DNA of 64,000 nucleotides from Alentia gelatinosa (taxonomy: Eukaryota > Annelida > Polychaeta > Phyllodocida > Polynoidae): the NCBI GenBank assembly GCA_950022655.1, contig OX465584.1:48404723-48468722 (forward strand), written 5' to 3'. Made by a program: the position numbers and the translations under genes. The notes beneath the pieces are model-generated. The model was not told the DNA's origin. It ran no database searches and worked only from the letters and a program-made list of their open reading frames with translations. Shown here piece by piece: positions 1 through 12,200 of the stretch. Each line of letters starts with the position of its first letter. Within the stretch, counting starts at the first letter, position 1.

Positions 1-39
1 TTTATTCACTTTTTAAATAATCGATATGTAGCTCATTCT

Positions 40-240
40 CCACGTCTCAGTGAGCCCGAACATTATTCATAAATACTGCACCCCTAGCAGTGGGTAGTGT
101 TTTATAGACGTTTGGCCATAGGTGTATAATAATAAATGATATTATATACCTATGATCCTATCGTCGAACATCTGTGAAGTACTACTCGCTGCTAGGGGTG
201 CAATATGAATAATGTTTGGACGCACTGAGCCCTTAGTGAA
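40..240. repeat. Foldback (inverted-repeat) element
   Basis: The left arm contains attattcataaatactgca followed by cccctagcag. The right arm is its approximate reverse complement, ctgctaggggtgcaatatga then ataat. The centre is AT-rich with a smaller dyad around tataatgatat. A diverged half copy sits near 19020-19135. This looks like a non-autonomous MITE-like element of unknown family. Confidence 0.55.
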
Positions 241-371
241 TGTTTGGTCGGACTATGTCGGTAGTGTACTTCATAAGTATATAAAAAGGCGTTTTTTTAT
301 GGGATTTAGGTACAGAAAAACCCAACATAACGGATTAAAGAAGAAACCAAAAAGTTTTGGTCAAAGTCGTC

Positions 372-456
372 GTTCTCCACGAGTTTGATGCGGAGTAACA
401 TAAACGAGGCGAAAGCCGAGTGAATATCACATAGCATTCAAACGAGTTGGAGAATT
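372..456. repeat. Palindromic element with GAGGCGAAAGCCGAG apex
   Basis: The arms gttctccacgagtttgat and its imperfect reverse complement near 436-456 pair around the apex gaggcgaaagccgag. Similar hairpins lie at 16104-16223, 62360-62450 and 63705-63855, so this is one member of a dispersed class. Confidence 0.5.
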
Positions 457-498
457 ACTTCTTATAGAACGGATCCCTCTATTAGCTATTTATTTTAA

Positions 499-612
499 CA
501 CCGCGTAAGCAGACATCCCGCTTAAGCGGACATCCCGCTTAAGTGGACATCCCGCTTAAGTGGACATCACGCTTTTAAAGCGGAGGGTGACTGTTTCCGC
601 GGGGTTCTACTG
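499..612. repeat. MITE copy (CAGTAGAACCCCGC-type terminus) with internal tandem units
   Basis: The right end, ggggttctactg followed by TA, matches the ends of the copies at 30394-30571 and 21803-21960. The interior has about four successive units of roughly 18 bp related to gcttaagcggacatccc. The left terminus is degraded. TA flanks and the terminal sequence point to a Tc1/mariner or pogo-type non-autonomous element. Confidence 0.55.
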
Positions 613-2050
613 TATTTACTGATAATAGGAAGAAAACGATGTCACTTAGCCCGTGTGGATGCCATTGTAGGCTTTGTGATGCCCTACATATGTCAATACC
701 AACAGAAGTGAATAAACGCTTAAAAAAACCAAAAAGCACCCAGAATATTTCCAAGCATGTCTGCAGAACCATTAACGTAATATATTCAAAAACGTCCCTA
801 GAAAAGGCCTGTCTATATCATAGGCATAAGATTTCTATTTAAGAAAATAATAATTAAATCTTTAGTGAAAACGAACTACAAATATAAAAGCGATCTTTGT
901 TTACAAAACACAAACCAAATTACATGTATAGACAAAAGTAGCATATTATATCTTTTTTTTGTGAGCCTGGGTCTAGCATTATCACGTTAATCCCCAGTGT
1001 ACAGTGATAGACAAGACCACAGTGTGGTGTCAACTTAATCTTCGTGGATGATAAAGACTGATAATACATGCCTCTGACCTCGGTCAAGTGAAGCAAGAAA
1101 CATGTGTTACATTGGAAAGCAGCCAATCGCCTCCTCTGTTGACTGGAACCAGGGCTGCCTATGACAACTTTCTGGTGGTTTTTTTTGCAAACTCACTTGG
1201 TTCATATGGACTGCGACAAACTGCTTAAGTCTAAAATAAAATAAATCAGGGATGTAAGTTGGTGTAAGAAAAAAATATTTTGATATTTTTGATGAATAGA
1301 CTAAAAGAACAGAAAACGAATCAGTATCTGCCACGGCCTGGTGCTGGCGCTAAGGTTCTGAGAGGAGGAAAAACCACTGTTCTATTGGTGTTAATGAGGC
1401 TCAGTTCACAAGGTAAAGGAATTTTATATGCTAAAAATGAAAAAGTGGAAATCTATGGAAAAGTGGAAAGTAAATCTCTCATTTGAGGATCTGTAATATG
1501 AGGGCTTTTATTGATGATGAAAAGTGGAGAAACTCGAAATGACCCCCAATTGTTACTAGAAATTGAAGAATGTAGATGTGGCCTAAGGCTGTATCAATAT
1601 AAATATATGAGTTGCTTCAATTCTTTGAGAAACCACATCGAATCTGTTGTGCGGTGGATTCTGAGATATATTTACTTTGTCCTACGTTTTCAACTATTAA
1701 AGCACACATGATATTGTAACAATATTATTTCATAAGTTTTACAGCTGGTTTTATATTTACAAAATATAGATATCTATACAGTGAATTCACTGAAGGATTG
1801 TTTCATTGAATGTTACAAACTACAGATAGTACCAGGTACCGTAAGGCGTAACGGATATCAACTGATCTCTCCATATGCAAAGGTTAAAGCTATATCCTGG
1901 TATCGTAACGTTATATGTGTTACAGTACTAGGCCTAGTGTTGGGCTACTGATCGGTAGGAAGGTAGCAGTCATACTATAGTATCTAGTGTCTGGAACTTG
2001 AAAACATCAACTGTGCTCTAAGTCTGAGTGCACTGTAAATGAATACTCAC

Positions 2051-2195
2051 CCTTGTTTGCAACTTCCCAAGCCACCTCAAAATAGTGTTGATTTTTCGTG
2101 GCCGCAGTGTAACCTCCATCAAATTCATAATCCCCAAAGTCTGGCTCGATACCTCTCAAGGTTCTTGCAAACGACCCTCTCCTTCGCATCGACAT
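2051..2195 (-). CDS. GYS: Glycogen synthase, first coding exon (partial gene)
   Basis: Glycogen synthase transfers glucose from UDP-glucose to growing glycogen in the cytosol. The exon encodes 48 codons plus one base, starting at the ATG ending at 2195 (MSMRRRGSFARTL) and closing with HYFEVAWEVANK. That last motif is the conserved entry to the N-terminal Rossmann domain of animal glycogen synthases. The splice donor follows at 2050 (AACAAGG|GTGAGT). The Arg/Ser-rich N-terminus resembles the phosphoregulated N-terminus of GYS1 and GYS2. An upstream in-frame extension exists but the ATG at 2195 fits the family. The gene reads away from ABCG2, and all other exons lie outside the window. Confidence 0.85.
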
Positions 2196-2965
2196 TTTGC
2201 CGAAATCGCAAGCCAAAAGTCTCACGCCGACTTGTCTGCTATCCTTACAGTCAAGTAAGGTCAAGGTAGCCGCCTTGTGGCACAAGGTCACAACGCAGCG
2301 ACTGAAATATTTACAATGACGGCGAACTCAAATCTAAAGTTCATGCAATGACAACCATTCTAACATGATTTCTGACACTACTTCACAAGTTTGACTCAAT
2401 GACACAGTCTATCGTTCCGGGAATCAGGTGAGTTTAGTGGAAGTTCAGAGCAACTTTTCACACAATATTCGGGACGTGTCCCGAGACATGTTTTGATATT
2501 CAAACACCAGACAGCGCTGCTGTTTATCAACTTCCGGTCGTCCTAAACTGATTCCCGGCGTTTTCGAGTCTGTCCCAACTTGAGGCACAGTTGTGTTGTA
2601 AACAAGAAGAGGCGGCCAGCTGCAGTGAAGGAAGGCGACCTGACCCAGTATGTGAACAATGGACCAAGAGAACTTGTTGCACTTTGCATTATAAACATCA
2701 TCAGGACCTTCCAGGGCTTTCATGCTTTTCACCAATAGTACTTACATGGGTAAGATTAGTTTGTATGCGTTCCAGGCACTAAATGCGCTTTGAGCCTTTG
2801 GCTTCGTTTGGCTTGCACTTCGTTGTCGTCGATACTGACGATAGCAGTTATTTTGCTTAAACTTTGAAAGGTTCACATTATGCAGTGAAAGGAAAACTGA
2901 AACAGCAGATCATTTCCAAATATTCAAAGTGGAAACACAGCATATCATCAATCCCACCGAAAAAA
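2196..2965. promoter_or_regulatory. Intergenic divergent promoter region, GYS / ABCG2
   Basis: About 770 bp separates the start codons of glycogen synthase (-) and ABCG2 (+), so both promoters and 5' UTRs should lie here. A possible donor for a non-coding ABCG2 5' exon is at 2750 (CATGG|GTAAGA). No TATA box or other element can be named with confidence. The open frames here look like chance. Confidence 0.4.
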
Positions 2966-3228
2966 ATGGAGCCAATGGACGTGCAAGTAACACTAAATAC
3001 AGAAACAGGGAAGATGGATTCAGAGGTTGCACAGAAAAATGGATCAACGCCTTTTCACCAGGTTTCAAATGGGAAATCGGATTGGGACAATACAGAACTA
3101 ATTAAAAAGTCTCTTCTTACATGTACTGACGTCAGCTACATAGTACCAAGCAGGGCAAGGCGAGGATGTCCATGTATACGCAATTCTGAATCATTGCCCA
3201 AACAAAAGATCATACTAAATTCAATCAG
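2966..3228 (+). CDS. ABCG2: ABCG2 exon 1 (N-terminus)
   Basis: Starts at ATG 2966 ([11 protein letters not shown]) and ends in phase 2 at TCAATCAG|GTGAGC. Encodes a polar N-terminal tail and the first strands of the ATPase domain (TCTDVSYIV). A second Met lies at codon 4. Confidence 0.85.
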
Positions 3229-6200
3229 GTGAGCCTCAATGATAATAATAATAATAATAGATCTATAGGTAAAATATTTACCCTCTCATCTCCCCGCTGA
3301 GGGACAGGGCTAGTTACACTGGCTATATATGAAATAGTTCGAGTAAGAGCCTTCAATCATTGGGAACATACATGTAGAAATGTTATTCCATATCAGAAGT
3401 TTATTTAGAGACGTACATCTACACAATTTTTGGGAATAAATTACACATTTCTTCAAACGATGAATTCAATATTTTTTACCGATATACAGTTCAAATTGTA
3501 ACATAGATTCATAGTCATTGGTAATACGCTAACATCAAGATGTATCAGAAGTTATTCATCCACAACTTTTAAAATGAAGAACTCAACAGTTCTACTAACT
3601 AAATTGTCTGTCTCACAGTGTTTTGTTTTTTCCCCAACTCATAACAAACCGTTTATTTCTGAAAATTTTAGCGGAATATTCCGTCCGGGTTTAAATGCTA
3701 TAATGGGACCGACTGGAAGCGGAAAAACATCGTAAGTAATCATTTTCAGTGATTCTACTCATAAGTGTTTATTTTTAGAATCTACGATTTGGATTTGTAA
3801 ATTTAATCATTTTTATAACCATTGATATAATGGGAATTGGACGCCTTGAGCCTTTTACCGTTTGAGCCTCCTGTTGGCGCGAAAACGTGGACGCCTTGAG
3901 CCTACCCTGTGGACGCCTTGAGCCTACTCCATTTTAGTTCCGATTAGCAGGTTAGGGTTAGAAAAGGGTTGGGTAAGGATTAGATGGAATGGTATTAAGA
4001 TAAAATGTATATACCTTACTGGTACATACTCACATACCGCGTTTCTTTCGATAAAAATATTCCACGAGCTCACAGAGTGAGTGGAATATTTTTATCAAAA
4101 GAAACAAGGTATGTGAGCATGTACCAGTAAGGTAATACATTTTTATTTTATTTTATACCTTCAAATATAATTATTTGATGAATCACATAAGGAAATATGA
4201 AAACGTCCGAGCTGGATTCAAAGTGTGCTGGTATATCTCTTGACATCTTAGTGAAAGTCAAGCACAGAATATGCTCCAAGTCATGGCCAGCACTTCCTAA
4301 GTAGGTCAGTGCAATTTTTTTCAGCCAATCAGAATTTATATTCAAAGTAGGGTGGTACATCATTTTATACCACCATATTGTGCCGGTATATATTTAATAC
4401 CAATACCCTAGCAAAGGTTGGTATTTGTGTAACATACTGGCACAGGTATATGATAAACAAGGATACTCCACTACCCCTGTGGATGCCTTGAGCCAACCCC
4501 TATTCTCAGCGGTAACTGAAGTCGGCCCTGGCTTTTCTTTTACCAGCAGGGATGTCAGTTTTCCGGGTTTCTGGTGTTTTTCACTCTAAATAAATCCAAT
4601 GAAATGTACTGTACTAAAGGCCGGAGAGCCGGGGACCGATAGCAGAGCCACAGCAGCCAGTAGCGGATCCCCGGTTTCCGGCTGCTGTAGCACCAGTGGC
4701 AGGTTTCCCATAAGACTCAGTGATAGACCAGCAACACCCTTACAGCGTCTGGTGTACCATCAGCGAACTCCGGAAACCCAACCTGTGTCCAGAGAGTGAT
4801 AAAAAAAGGGCTACGCCTGGAGCTCAGGCATCATATCTATATTCTTACCTTGCCTACCTAGACTTCTTCAAGTCTTTGTGGGCATTTTTTTATTCAAGTA
4901 AATAATTGGATTATTGATATTTAGTGCCAAAATATCATTTATGGCAAAGGGTTAGTGATTAATAGGGGTTTAAATATATCCAGGTTTTTTTCAAACCTCA
5001 CTGGCATCCCTGTACCAGAGGATAGCTTGGCTCTTTATTTAATCAAGTGCAGAGTTCTTCCAGGTGCAGTGTTCTCTTGTAGAATACCAGTTGACTCAGC
5101 CTAAGGTGATTGTGGCCCTTGACCCTGAGTAAAATCAGGCTGGTACCAGTCAGCCCTGAGCCTAACAGCAATCGGCCCATGCACATTCCGACTCCTGTGG
5201 TGGATACACAGCCACGATTACTGACTGGGCCCAAATACTGCCGAGTGCCGAGTTCTCCTGTTATCCCCTTACCATAAAAATCCTACAAACTTTCGCCAAA
5301 ATGTTTCTAAAATGGGTAGGGCTCAAGACAGCCACAGTATGGGCTCAAGGGGTCCAGCAAATGTGCTCAAGGCATCCAGTTAGTAGGCTCAAGGTGTCTA
5401 CATTTTCATCCTGACAGGAAGGTCAAACCATAAAAGGCTCAATGGGTCCAATTTCCTTTCAGTTGGATCATTGATTCCACCAAATTCTTGAACGAAGAGA
5501 TCATAAAATATGATTTTAGGCTGTGTGATATGTTGACTTTCAGACTGTTAGATGTCCTAGCTGCCCGTAAATGTGAGGAAAACTTGTCTGGTTGCGTCTT
5601 GCTTAACGGCTCCACACGCCCACGTAACTTCAAATGCATGACTGGCTATGTCATTCAGGTGAGTGTGATGTCAATAGTTAAAGGGGGTGTTCCACTTTAT
5701 TATATTTACAGAGGTGCACTGTCACAGAGAAATGAATTGTGTAAATGTTTATTCAGTATGTTCTCCTGCATAATTATTTGAATACAGAGATGACAGTTTT
5801 CCTATTTTCCATGGAAATCCTTGTTTTTATTTAATGTTTCCTGTGTAAAATAAAAAGAGAATGAATTGGGCTTAATTCACACCAACAAACAGTGGTTCAA
5901 ACCTCCGTCATACACCCTAGCGCCATGCCATGGTCAAAAATGATGTGTTTCCATTTTCCCTCAGTCTCTCTGATGCAGTAAATTCCTCACGAAAAATATT
6001 TCCACTATTTTTCATTACCCCAACTGACATCCCTGTGGTTTTGCTGTTTTTCCCCAGGAGGACACGGTGATGGGAATGTTGACAGTGCGTGAGAATGTGG
6101 CTTTCTCTGCAGCGCTGCGCATGGCACAACACGTGACCAGTGAGGAGAGAGAGGCGCGCGTGGACGAGGTGATCACCGAGCTGGGACTCGAGCACTGTGC

Positions 6201-9200
6201 AAACACAAAGGTTATTATACCTCCATCTTGTAATTGTTTGGGTAGTTTAACGTCCAATATGTTCTATTATGATTACTTTGTGGTGGTGATCGAATCTATG
6301 AGATGGATTTAGATACAAATCTGGCCCCTACATAATTACAGAGGTGAGAGTTGACACATAGGTATGAAAAGACCTGGCCTTTGAAGTAGCAGTAAGTTTA
6401 CTACTGCTGGGGATAAAGGAGAAAGGTGTCTGTACATCACACCACATAGACATGGTGTGAGAAGGACTGGTCTTTGAAATTGCAGTAAGTCTACCACTGC
6501 TGGGAATAAAGGAGAAAGGTATCTGTACACCACACCACCTAGACAGGGTATGAGAAGGATTGGCCTTTGATATGGCAGTAAATCTGAGGTTGATGTAAAT
6601 CCGAGGAGAAAATATTTGATAAGTTGGTATGATAAAAAGGGGCCTTATAGCTCTGATTTTGGTCCAGAAAGTCACTTAGAACATCTGAAAATGCAGGCCC
6701 CCAATCCCCTGACGCCTTTTTTCCGGATTTTTGTTATTTTCAAACCCCATGCCTGATAAATTATTTACTGTAACTACGGCTCTATCAACTCTAAACAAAT
6801 TTAGTGGCCGTTCATACCCATGGTGTATTTATACACATATGTCACCCGGTTTGTGCCATATCCTCACAAGACTAGGCAAACTTTGGACGTTTTTATGTAT
6901 ATCATAACAAGAAAATAAACTGACTATCTTCGTGCATCAAAACACTTGGTAGAAGTATCGATCACATATATATCCCTTTGCCTTTGGCAGATATGATTTT
7001 GTGTCAAAATCCAGGCATCGCCAGAAGATTATCATGATCGTCATTATCAATTTTATCGCAATTCATCTTTCCGTTATGTTCAATCATGGTCAAGATAATA
7101 GATCATTCCCTTGAAGTAATTTTTGTGAAATACAAATCAAGTACATGTCGTGTATTGAGGGTCATAAAAATCACGGGGTATTCTCGCTCTCTTTCAACAG
7201 TGAGTTTCAAGTTGTTTATGTGTCACTGGGCCATGTTATGAAACATCGTGATGATTAGATCGGGAGTTTACATCAAACAAATTATAAAACACGATGCTAA
7301 TTATTATGGTCATTTAAATGAAAGCACAAGAGACATGGAGATACAAGTACTGCTCATCAAGAGAGACCATACATAAGAATTCCCACAAATGTTTCCGAGA
7401 ATGATCCTAAAATTCTTGGAGGCTCAATGCGTCCACAGGGTGGGCTGAAGGAATCCAGTGAATGGGCTCAAGGTATCCACGTGTCCGCCCTGACTGGGGG
7501 CTCAAACCGGAAGTCTCAAAGCGTCCAATCCCCCATGTTGTGCCATTGTTGTTACTTGACGGCGCGTATTCCCAGAGGAAGCCATGTTTGATTCGGTGTG
7601 TCTGGCTGTCGGCAGGTCGGGACGGCGCTGCGGCGAGGCATTTCCGGCGGCGAGCGGAAGCGGACGAGCATCGCCATGGAGCTGCTGACCAGCCCGTCGG
7701 TGCTGTTCCTGGACGAGCCGACGACCGGGCTCGACGCCGCCATGGCGCAGAGCGTCATGTGGGCGCTCAAAAGGTGCGCTTTGTCTTCACAGTCTTTAGT
7801 ATCCAGTGAAAACACATATAGTTATTAGCCGTCAATACAGTGGAATGAATCCAAGAATGCTCAAAGAAAAATGAAACTTTGATAAAAAGAAGAGGTGGCA
7901 TCTAAATACGTAGATTGCCAAGGAGAATGATAAAGAACTTTTAGTAATATTGATAATTACCTTATATATAAAAAAATGAATAATTGAAACATAAAAAAAA
8001 TCATTGGATAATGCAATCATTTTCTTGGTGATTCACCGAATTGTTTATAAGAATAAACATTTGTTAGAAAATGTATTCTGTCTGAAGGGAACTGAAATAA
8101 AGATTATTACGACGTGGCAATAAACACCTCTGTGACAAGCCGATGCTACCTTGAAAGTGACAGTTTCCTGTCTGTTTTGAACCCAGTTGCTATGATATCT
8201 CCAAGGAGTCGATTGTTACTGTCAACAATGCGTTATACCAACCAATAGAAAAGGATCTTTAGATCCGATTCCCATCCAGCTGACCCAGTGGGGTGTGTGG
8301 ATGTAAATATCAAGATTTGCTTGTATTAGACCTAATAAAAAGTTATTAGGGGGGGTTGGGGGTCAAGGTTTCATCCGGTTCGGACTCTTCAGGCATCTTA
8401 AATGTGGCTATTATCAAGGCATGTGACTTTGTCACTATTTAGGGACCAGGAATTTTTCTTGGACCCTTCCCAATTCATTAATTGATGAAGAGGCTAAAGG
8501 AGATGTTTGCAACCTAGTCCTATACTTTTAGGTTTAATAAAGTTTAGGAATTCGGGCCTTTCAATAGTGATCGAACCTGGACCCTAAGATTCATAGGGTG
8601 TGGTCCGCACAAGGAATTATGTCATCGATCCGGTAATTAATTAAAATTTTTTAGACTAGGCAAATGGATCGAGACGAGAGCATATGTCGAAAGGTAAGTG
8701 AGGCTACTAATAATTTGGTGCATCTATTAGGTTTAGGCCGTAAGGGATTTGTGTTCTAAGTCTGAACATCCAATTCCGCTCTATGATGTTTCTCAGAGTT
8801 TGGGCTGCCTCCGAATTCGGGGTGCAGTGTATGAAGTCTACAATATGGATACTTACATCTGATAGACCGTTGTGTCCGTCAGTGTTGAAGTGGTGGCCCA
8901 TGTCTGTTTCCACCAGGCCATATTTGATCCGATAAAAGTGTTGCTGAAATCGGTCCATGAGGCGACGTTTCGTCTGACCCACGTATTGTTTGGAGCAGTG
9001 TTTGCATGTTATGCAATAGATTATGTTGGAACTCTGACAACAAACGTTGTGTTTAGCTGAGTATGAGCGTCCTGTCACTGACGAAGTGATACGTCCATCC
9101 GTGTTGAGGACCTGGCAATATCTACACTGGTCGTTATTGCATTCGTTGAGTGTCCGAGCAGGGGCACCCTTAATGGCCATGGAATTTTTTCCTTGCCATT

Positions 9201-12200
9201 CTTCGTTGTAGACGATTTTGGCCCTTACCAAAGTGTCTCTCAGGTTCGGGGGGCGTCTAAGGCCAATCACCACGCGTTGTTTGTGGAGTGATTGGGTTTT
9301 CGCTGAACGGGACAGAATGTCCCAGTTTTGTTGTACTATCTTGCGTACCCCATTGAAAGTAGGGTGGTAAGTTGTGACTAGTACGGTTGGTGGGGTGGAT
9401 TTTTCCTCCCGGGGAGGCGGGGGCCATACCTTGGGGTCAGGCCTCGGTCTCCTGAAGGCTTTAGTCAAACTTTCTGCGACAAGTAGAGGGGGGTACCCCC
9501 TTCTAATGAAGTGGGCGGCCTTGATCAGGGCATTCTCCATGTAGTCCTGAGGTCGGCTGCATATCCTACGGATCCGTAGGAATTGGCCAAAGGGGATTCC
9601 CTTGCGACAGTGAGGGGGATGGGCTGAGCTATAATGTAAATAGTTGTTTGCATCCGTGGGTTTGTTGTATAGTGTGGTGGCTAGAGAGTTACCATTTACA
9701 AAAACCCTAGTGTCCAGAAAAGAAATAGTCTTCTCCGAGATTTCACTGGTGAACTTTATACTGTGGTGTACCTTGTTGAGGTAGTCCACAAAAAGGTCAA
9801 GCTCTGCTTGGCCATGTTGCCAGACCATGAAAATGTCATCGATGAATCTAGTCCAGAGGAGCGGTTGGTGTTTGTATGTGTATACAAAACGCTCCTCAAA
9901 ATCTGCCATGAAGAGATTGGCGAAAGTGGGGGCTACCCTTGTCCCCATGGCTGTTCCTCCAGTTTGGAGGTAATGCCTACCATTGAAACAGAAATTGTTC
10001 ATTTCTAGTACCATGCGTAAGAGTTCGAGGATCGAGCTGTTGCGTGGTGTTCGTGGTTGTATGTGAGCGGTGGGTCGGTAGCGTCCCAACCATCGGCCAA
10101 CCGCCCTACGGCCCTCCTCATTAGGGATGTTTGTGTAAAGGGCACTCACATCCAGGGTCACGAGGAGGGCCCCCCGTGGGATTTTCCCATCTAGGGAGGA
10201 GAGTTTGTACAGGAAATGTGAGGTATCTTTCAAGTATGAGGTGGTCCTGGGAACTATTGGTCTTAGGATTAAGTCTATGAGGGCTGAGATTTTCTCAGTC
10301 GCACATGAATTGGCTGAGACAATCGGTCTCCCCGGTGGGGGCCGAGTCTGTTTGTGTATCTTCGGTAGAAGATAGAAGTTGGGTGTTTTACTTTTGTGTG
10401 TGGTGACCAGTTTTAGTATACGCCCTGAAATTTCTTCCTTTTGGTGTAGACCAATTAAGTAAGAATTAACCTTGGAAGTGTGTTCCTCGGTGAGGTCTCT
10501 GTCAGCCGGTCGATAGAATTTTCTATTTCTGAAATAAATGCTTGCTAAAAAACAACCCATAAAAACCACCTTAGCCCAGCCAGGTGACAAAAAAAATTCC
10601 TTTTTTTCGTAATGGTATTCGCATCTCTCTGGAAGCGGGTGCATGCTCAGGTAATAATGTTTCTGTTATTTTACTTCAGATTGAGCCTGCGAGGCACGAC
10701 GATCCTTTTCTCAGTTCACCAGCCACGCTTCTCCATTTTCCGGATGATCGACACGCTACACCTGCTGCTTCTCGGTAACACCGTCTACCACGGCCCCACC
10801 TCCCAAGTCACCCACTTCTTCACCTCCATCGGTACTCCACCTTTTATTTCCTCTGCTAAAAATAGCTGATCACTATACAAGTAGAACGGGGAAGTTTCCA
10901 CTTAGCCAGTGTATTACTTCTGGTAAGTGATGCTAACGGCCATGGAAAAGCTGTCAATGTTATGTACAGTGTATTTAAAACGAAAATCTGAAACGTGTGT
11001 AAAGTGCTACCAATAATGATAAAAGTGTCTGTGGTACAAAATGAAGATTTAGGAAAACGTGGCGAAAGCACTTCTGTCATCAACCAAAAATAAAAGAAAA
11101 AAAAGTGGTATAAAATGAACATCACTCACGTTAAAAAAATTTATTCTGAACATCCAGTGATTGTTGTCGATTATCATATATTATAGGTTACACATGCGGG
11201 CCTAACAACAACCCCACTGGCTTTATTCTGCACATTAAGTGATTATTCGATATCCAACTAACGTTATTTCGGATATTCAACGATTATTTCATACACACAG
11301 GTTACACGTGCGAGGCTGGCGACAACCCCGCTGACTTTATTCTGGATGTGCTCAGTGGTTACGTTCCTTCCAATGATGCCAGAGGGCAGTTGGATACCAA
11401 GGTTAATGGTGGTACGTATTTTATCTCTTTTTTTTTTAGATTCTCTTTTTTCTAAATATCAATGTCTCCTTGCATTCACACCTACAGTTTACTGGTTTCA
11501 GATACAAGCAGTCATGTGGTTCGAGGAGATAAAGCCTAGTAATAATTAATCGTATGTGAGGATATTGCGGAGAGTGAACTCAGAGGAGCATACAACGGCT
11601 TTTATCTGAAACCAGTCTGTATTGTATTGATTGTCCATCTTCTCCTGACAAGTGGCGTACCAATATTAGTTCATATGCACTATTTTTCTGGATGCACCAG
11701 CTTTTGCTACTCGGAACATACAATCAATCTGAATGCTCCAGGTATGGTGATAAATACTCCCTATGGGTTTTCTATGGACACTTTGTATTAGGTGGATAAT
11801 AAAAGCTACCATAAAACCCCGTTTATAAGCCGACTTTTGAAAAACTTGGGGGACGGCCTATAACAGTACAAATCTATAATTAAGTACAGAGATATAAAAA
11901 TTTGAATCATTTAATGGTAGTAATCTGTCAGAGACCATGTGATATCCTATATTGTCAGAAGAAGTTAATTGAAACTTTTATATTCTAAACTAAAAATTAT
12001 ACAAAAAAATGGGGGGCGGGGTGACCAGGTCCCCAAAGTAGGGGGGGGGGTGTTATACCCAGGGTTTTCCTAAATTTGAAATGCCCCCGGAATCGGCTTA
12101 TAGCATTTTGCTGAAGTGGGGGGGGGGGGGGGGGGGGGGGTTGGCTTATCACCGGGGTTTTACGGTATTCCAAAGAAGCCAGAAACTTCCCGATGGAATC

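Larger units (their letters stand above)
1..2050 (-). other. Glycogen synthase intron 1 (partial), repeat-filled
   Basis: No coding exon is visible on either strand. The next glycogen synthase exon should begin with codons for VGGIYTV on the minus strand; I did not find it, so it probably lies left of the window. The interval holds a foldback element (about 40-240), a palindrome (372-456) and a TA-flanked MITE (about 499-612). The remaining AT-rich sequence carries only short unrecognisable open frames. Confidence 0.6.

Noticed and set aside
2445..2735. A 96-codon minus-strand ORF between GYS and ABCG2
   Set aside because: No recognisable similarity, and it lies in the expected promoter and 5' UTR region; treated as chance.
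2864..2965. An N-terminal extension of ABCG2 from 2864
   Set aside because: The frame there begins with TTG and contains no ATG before 2966, and the extra residues have no counterpart in ABCG2 proteins.
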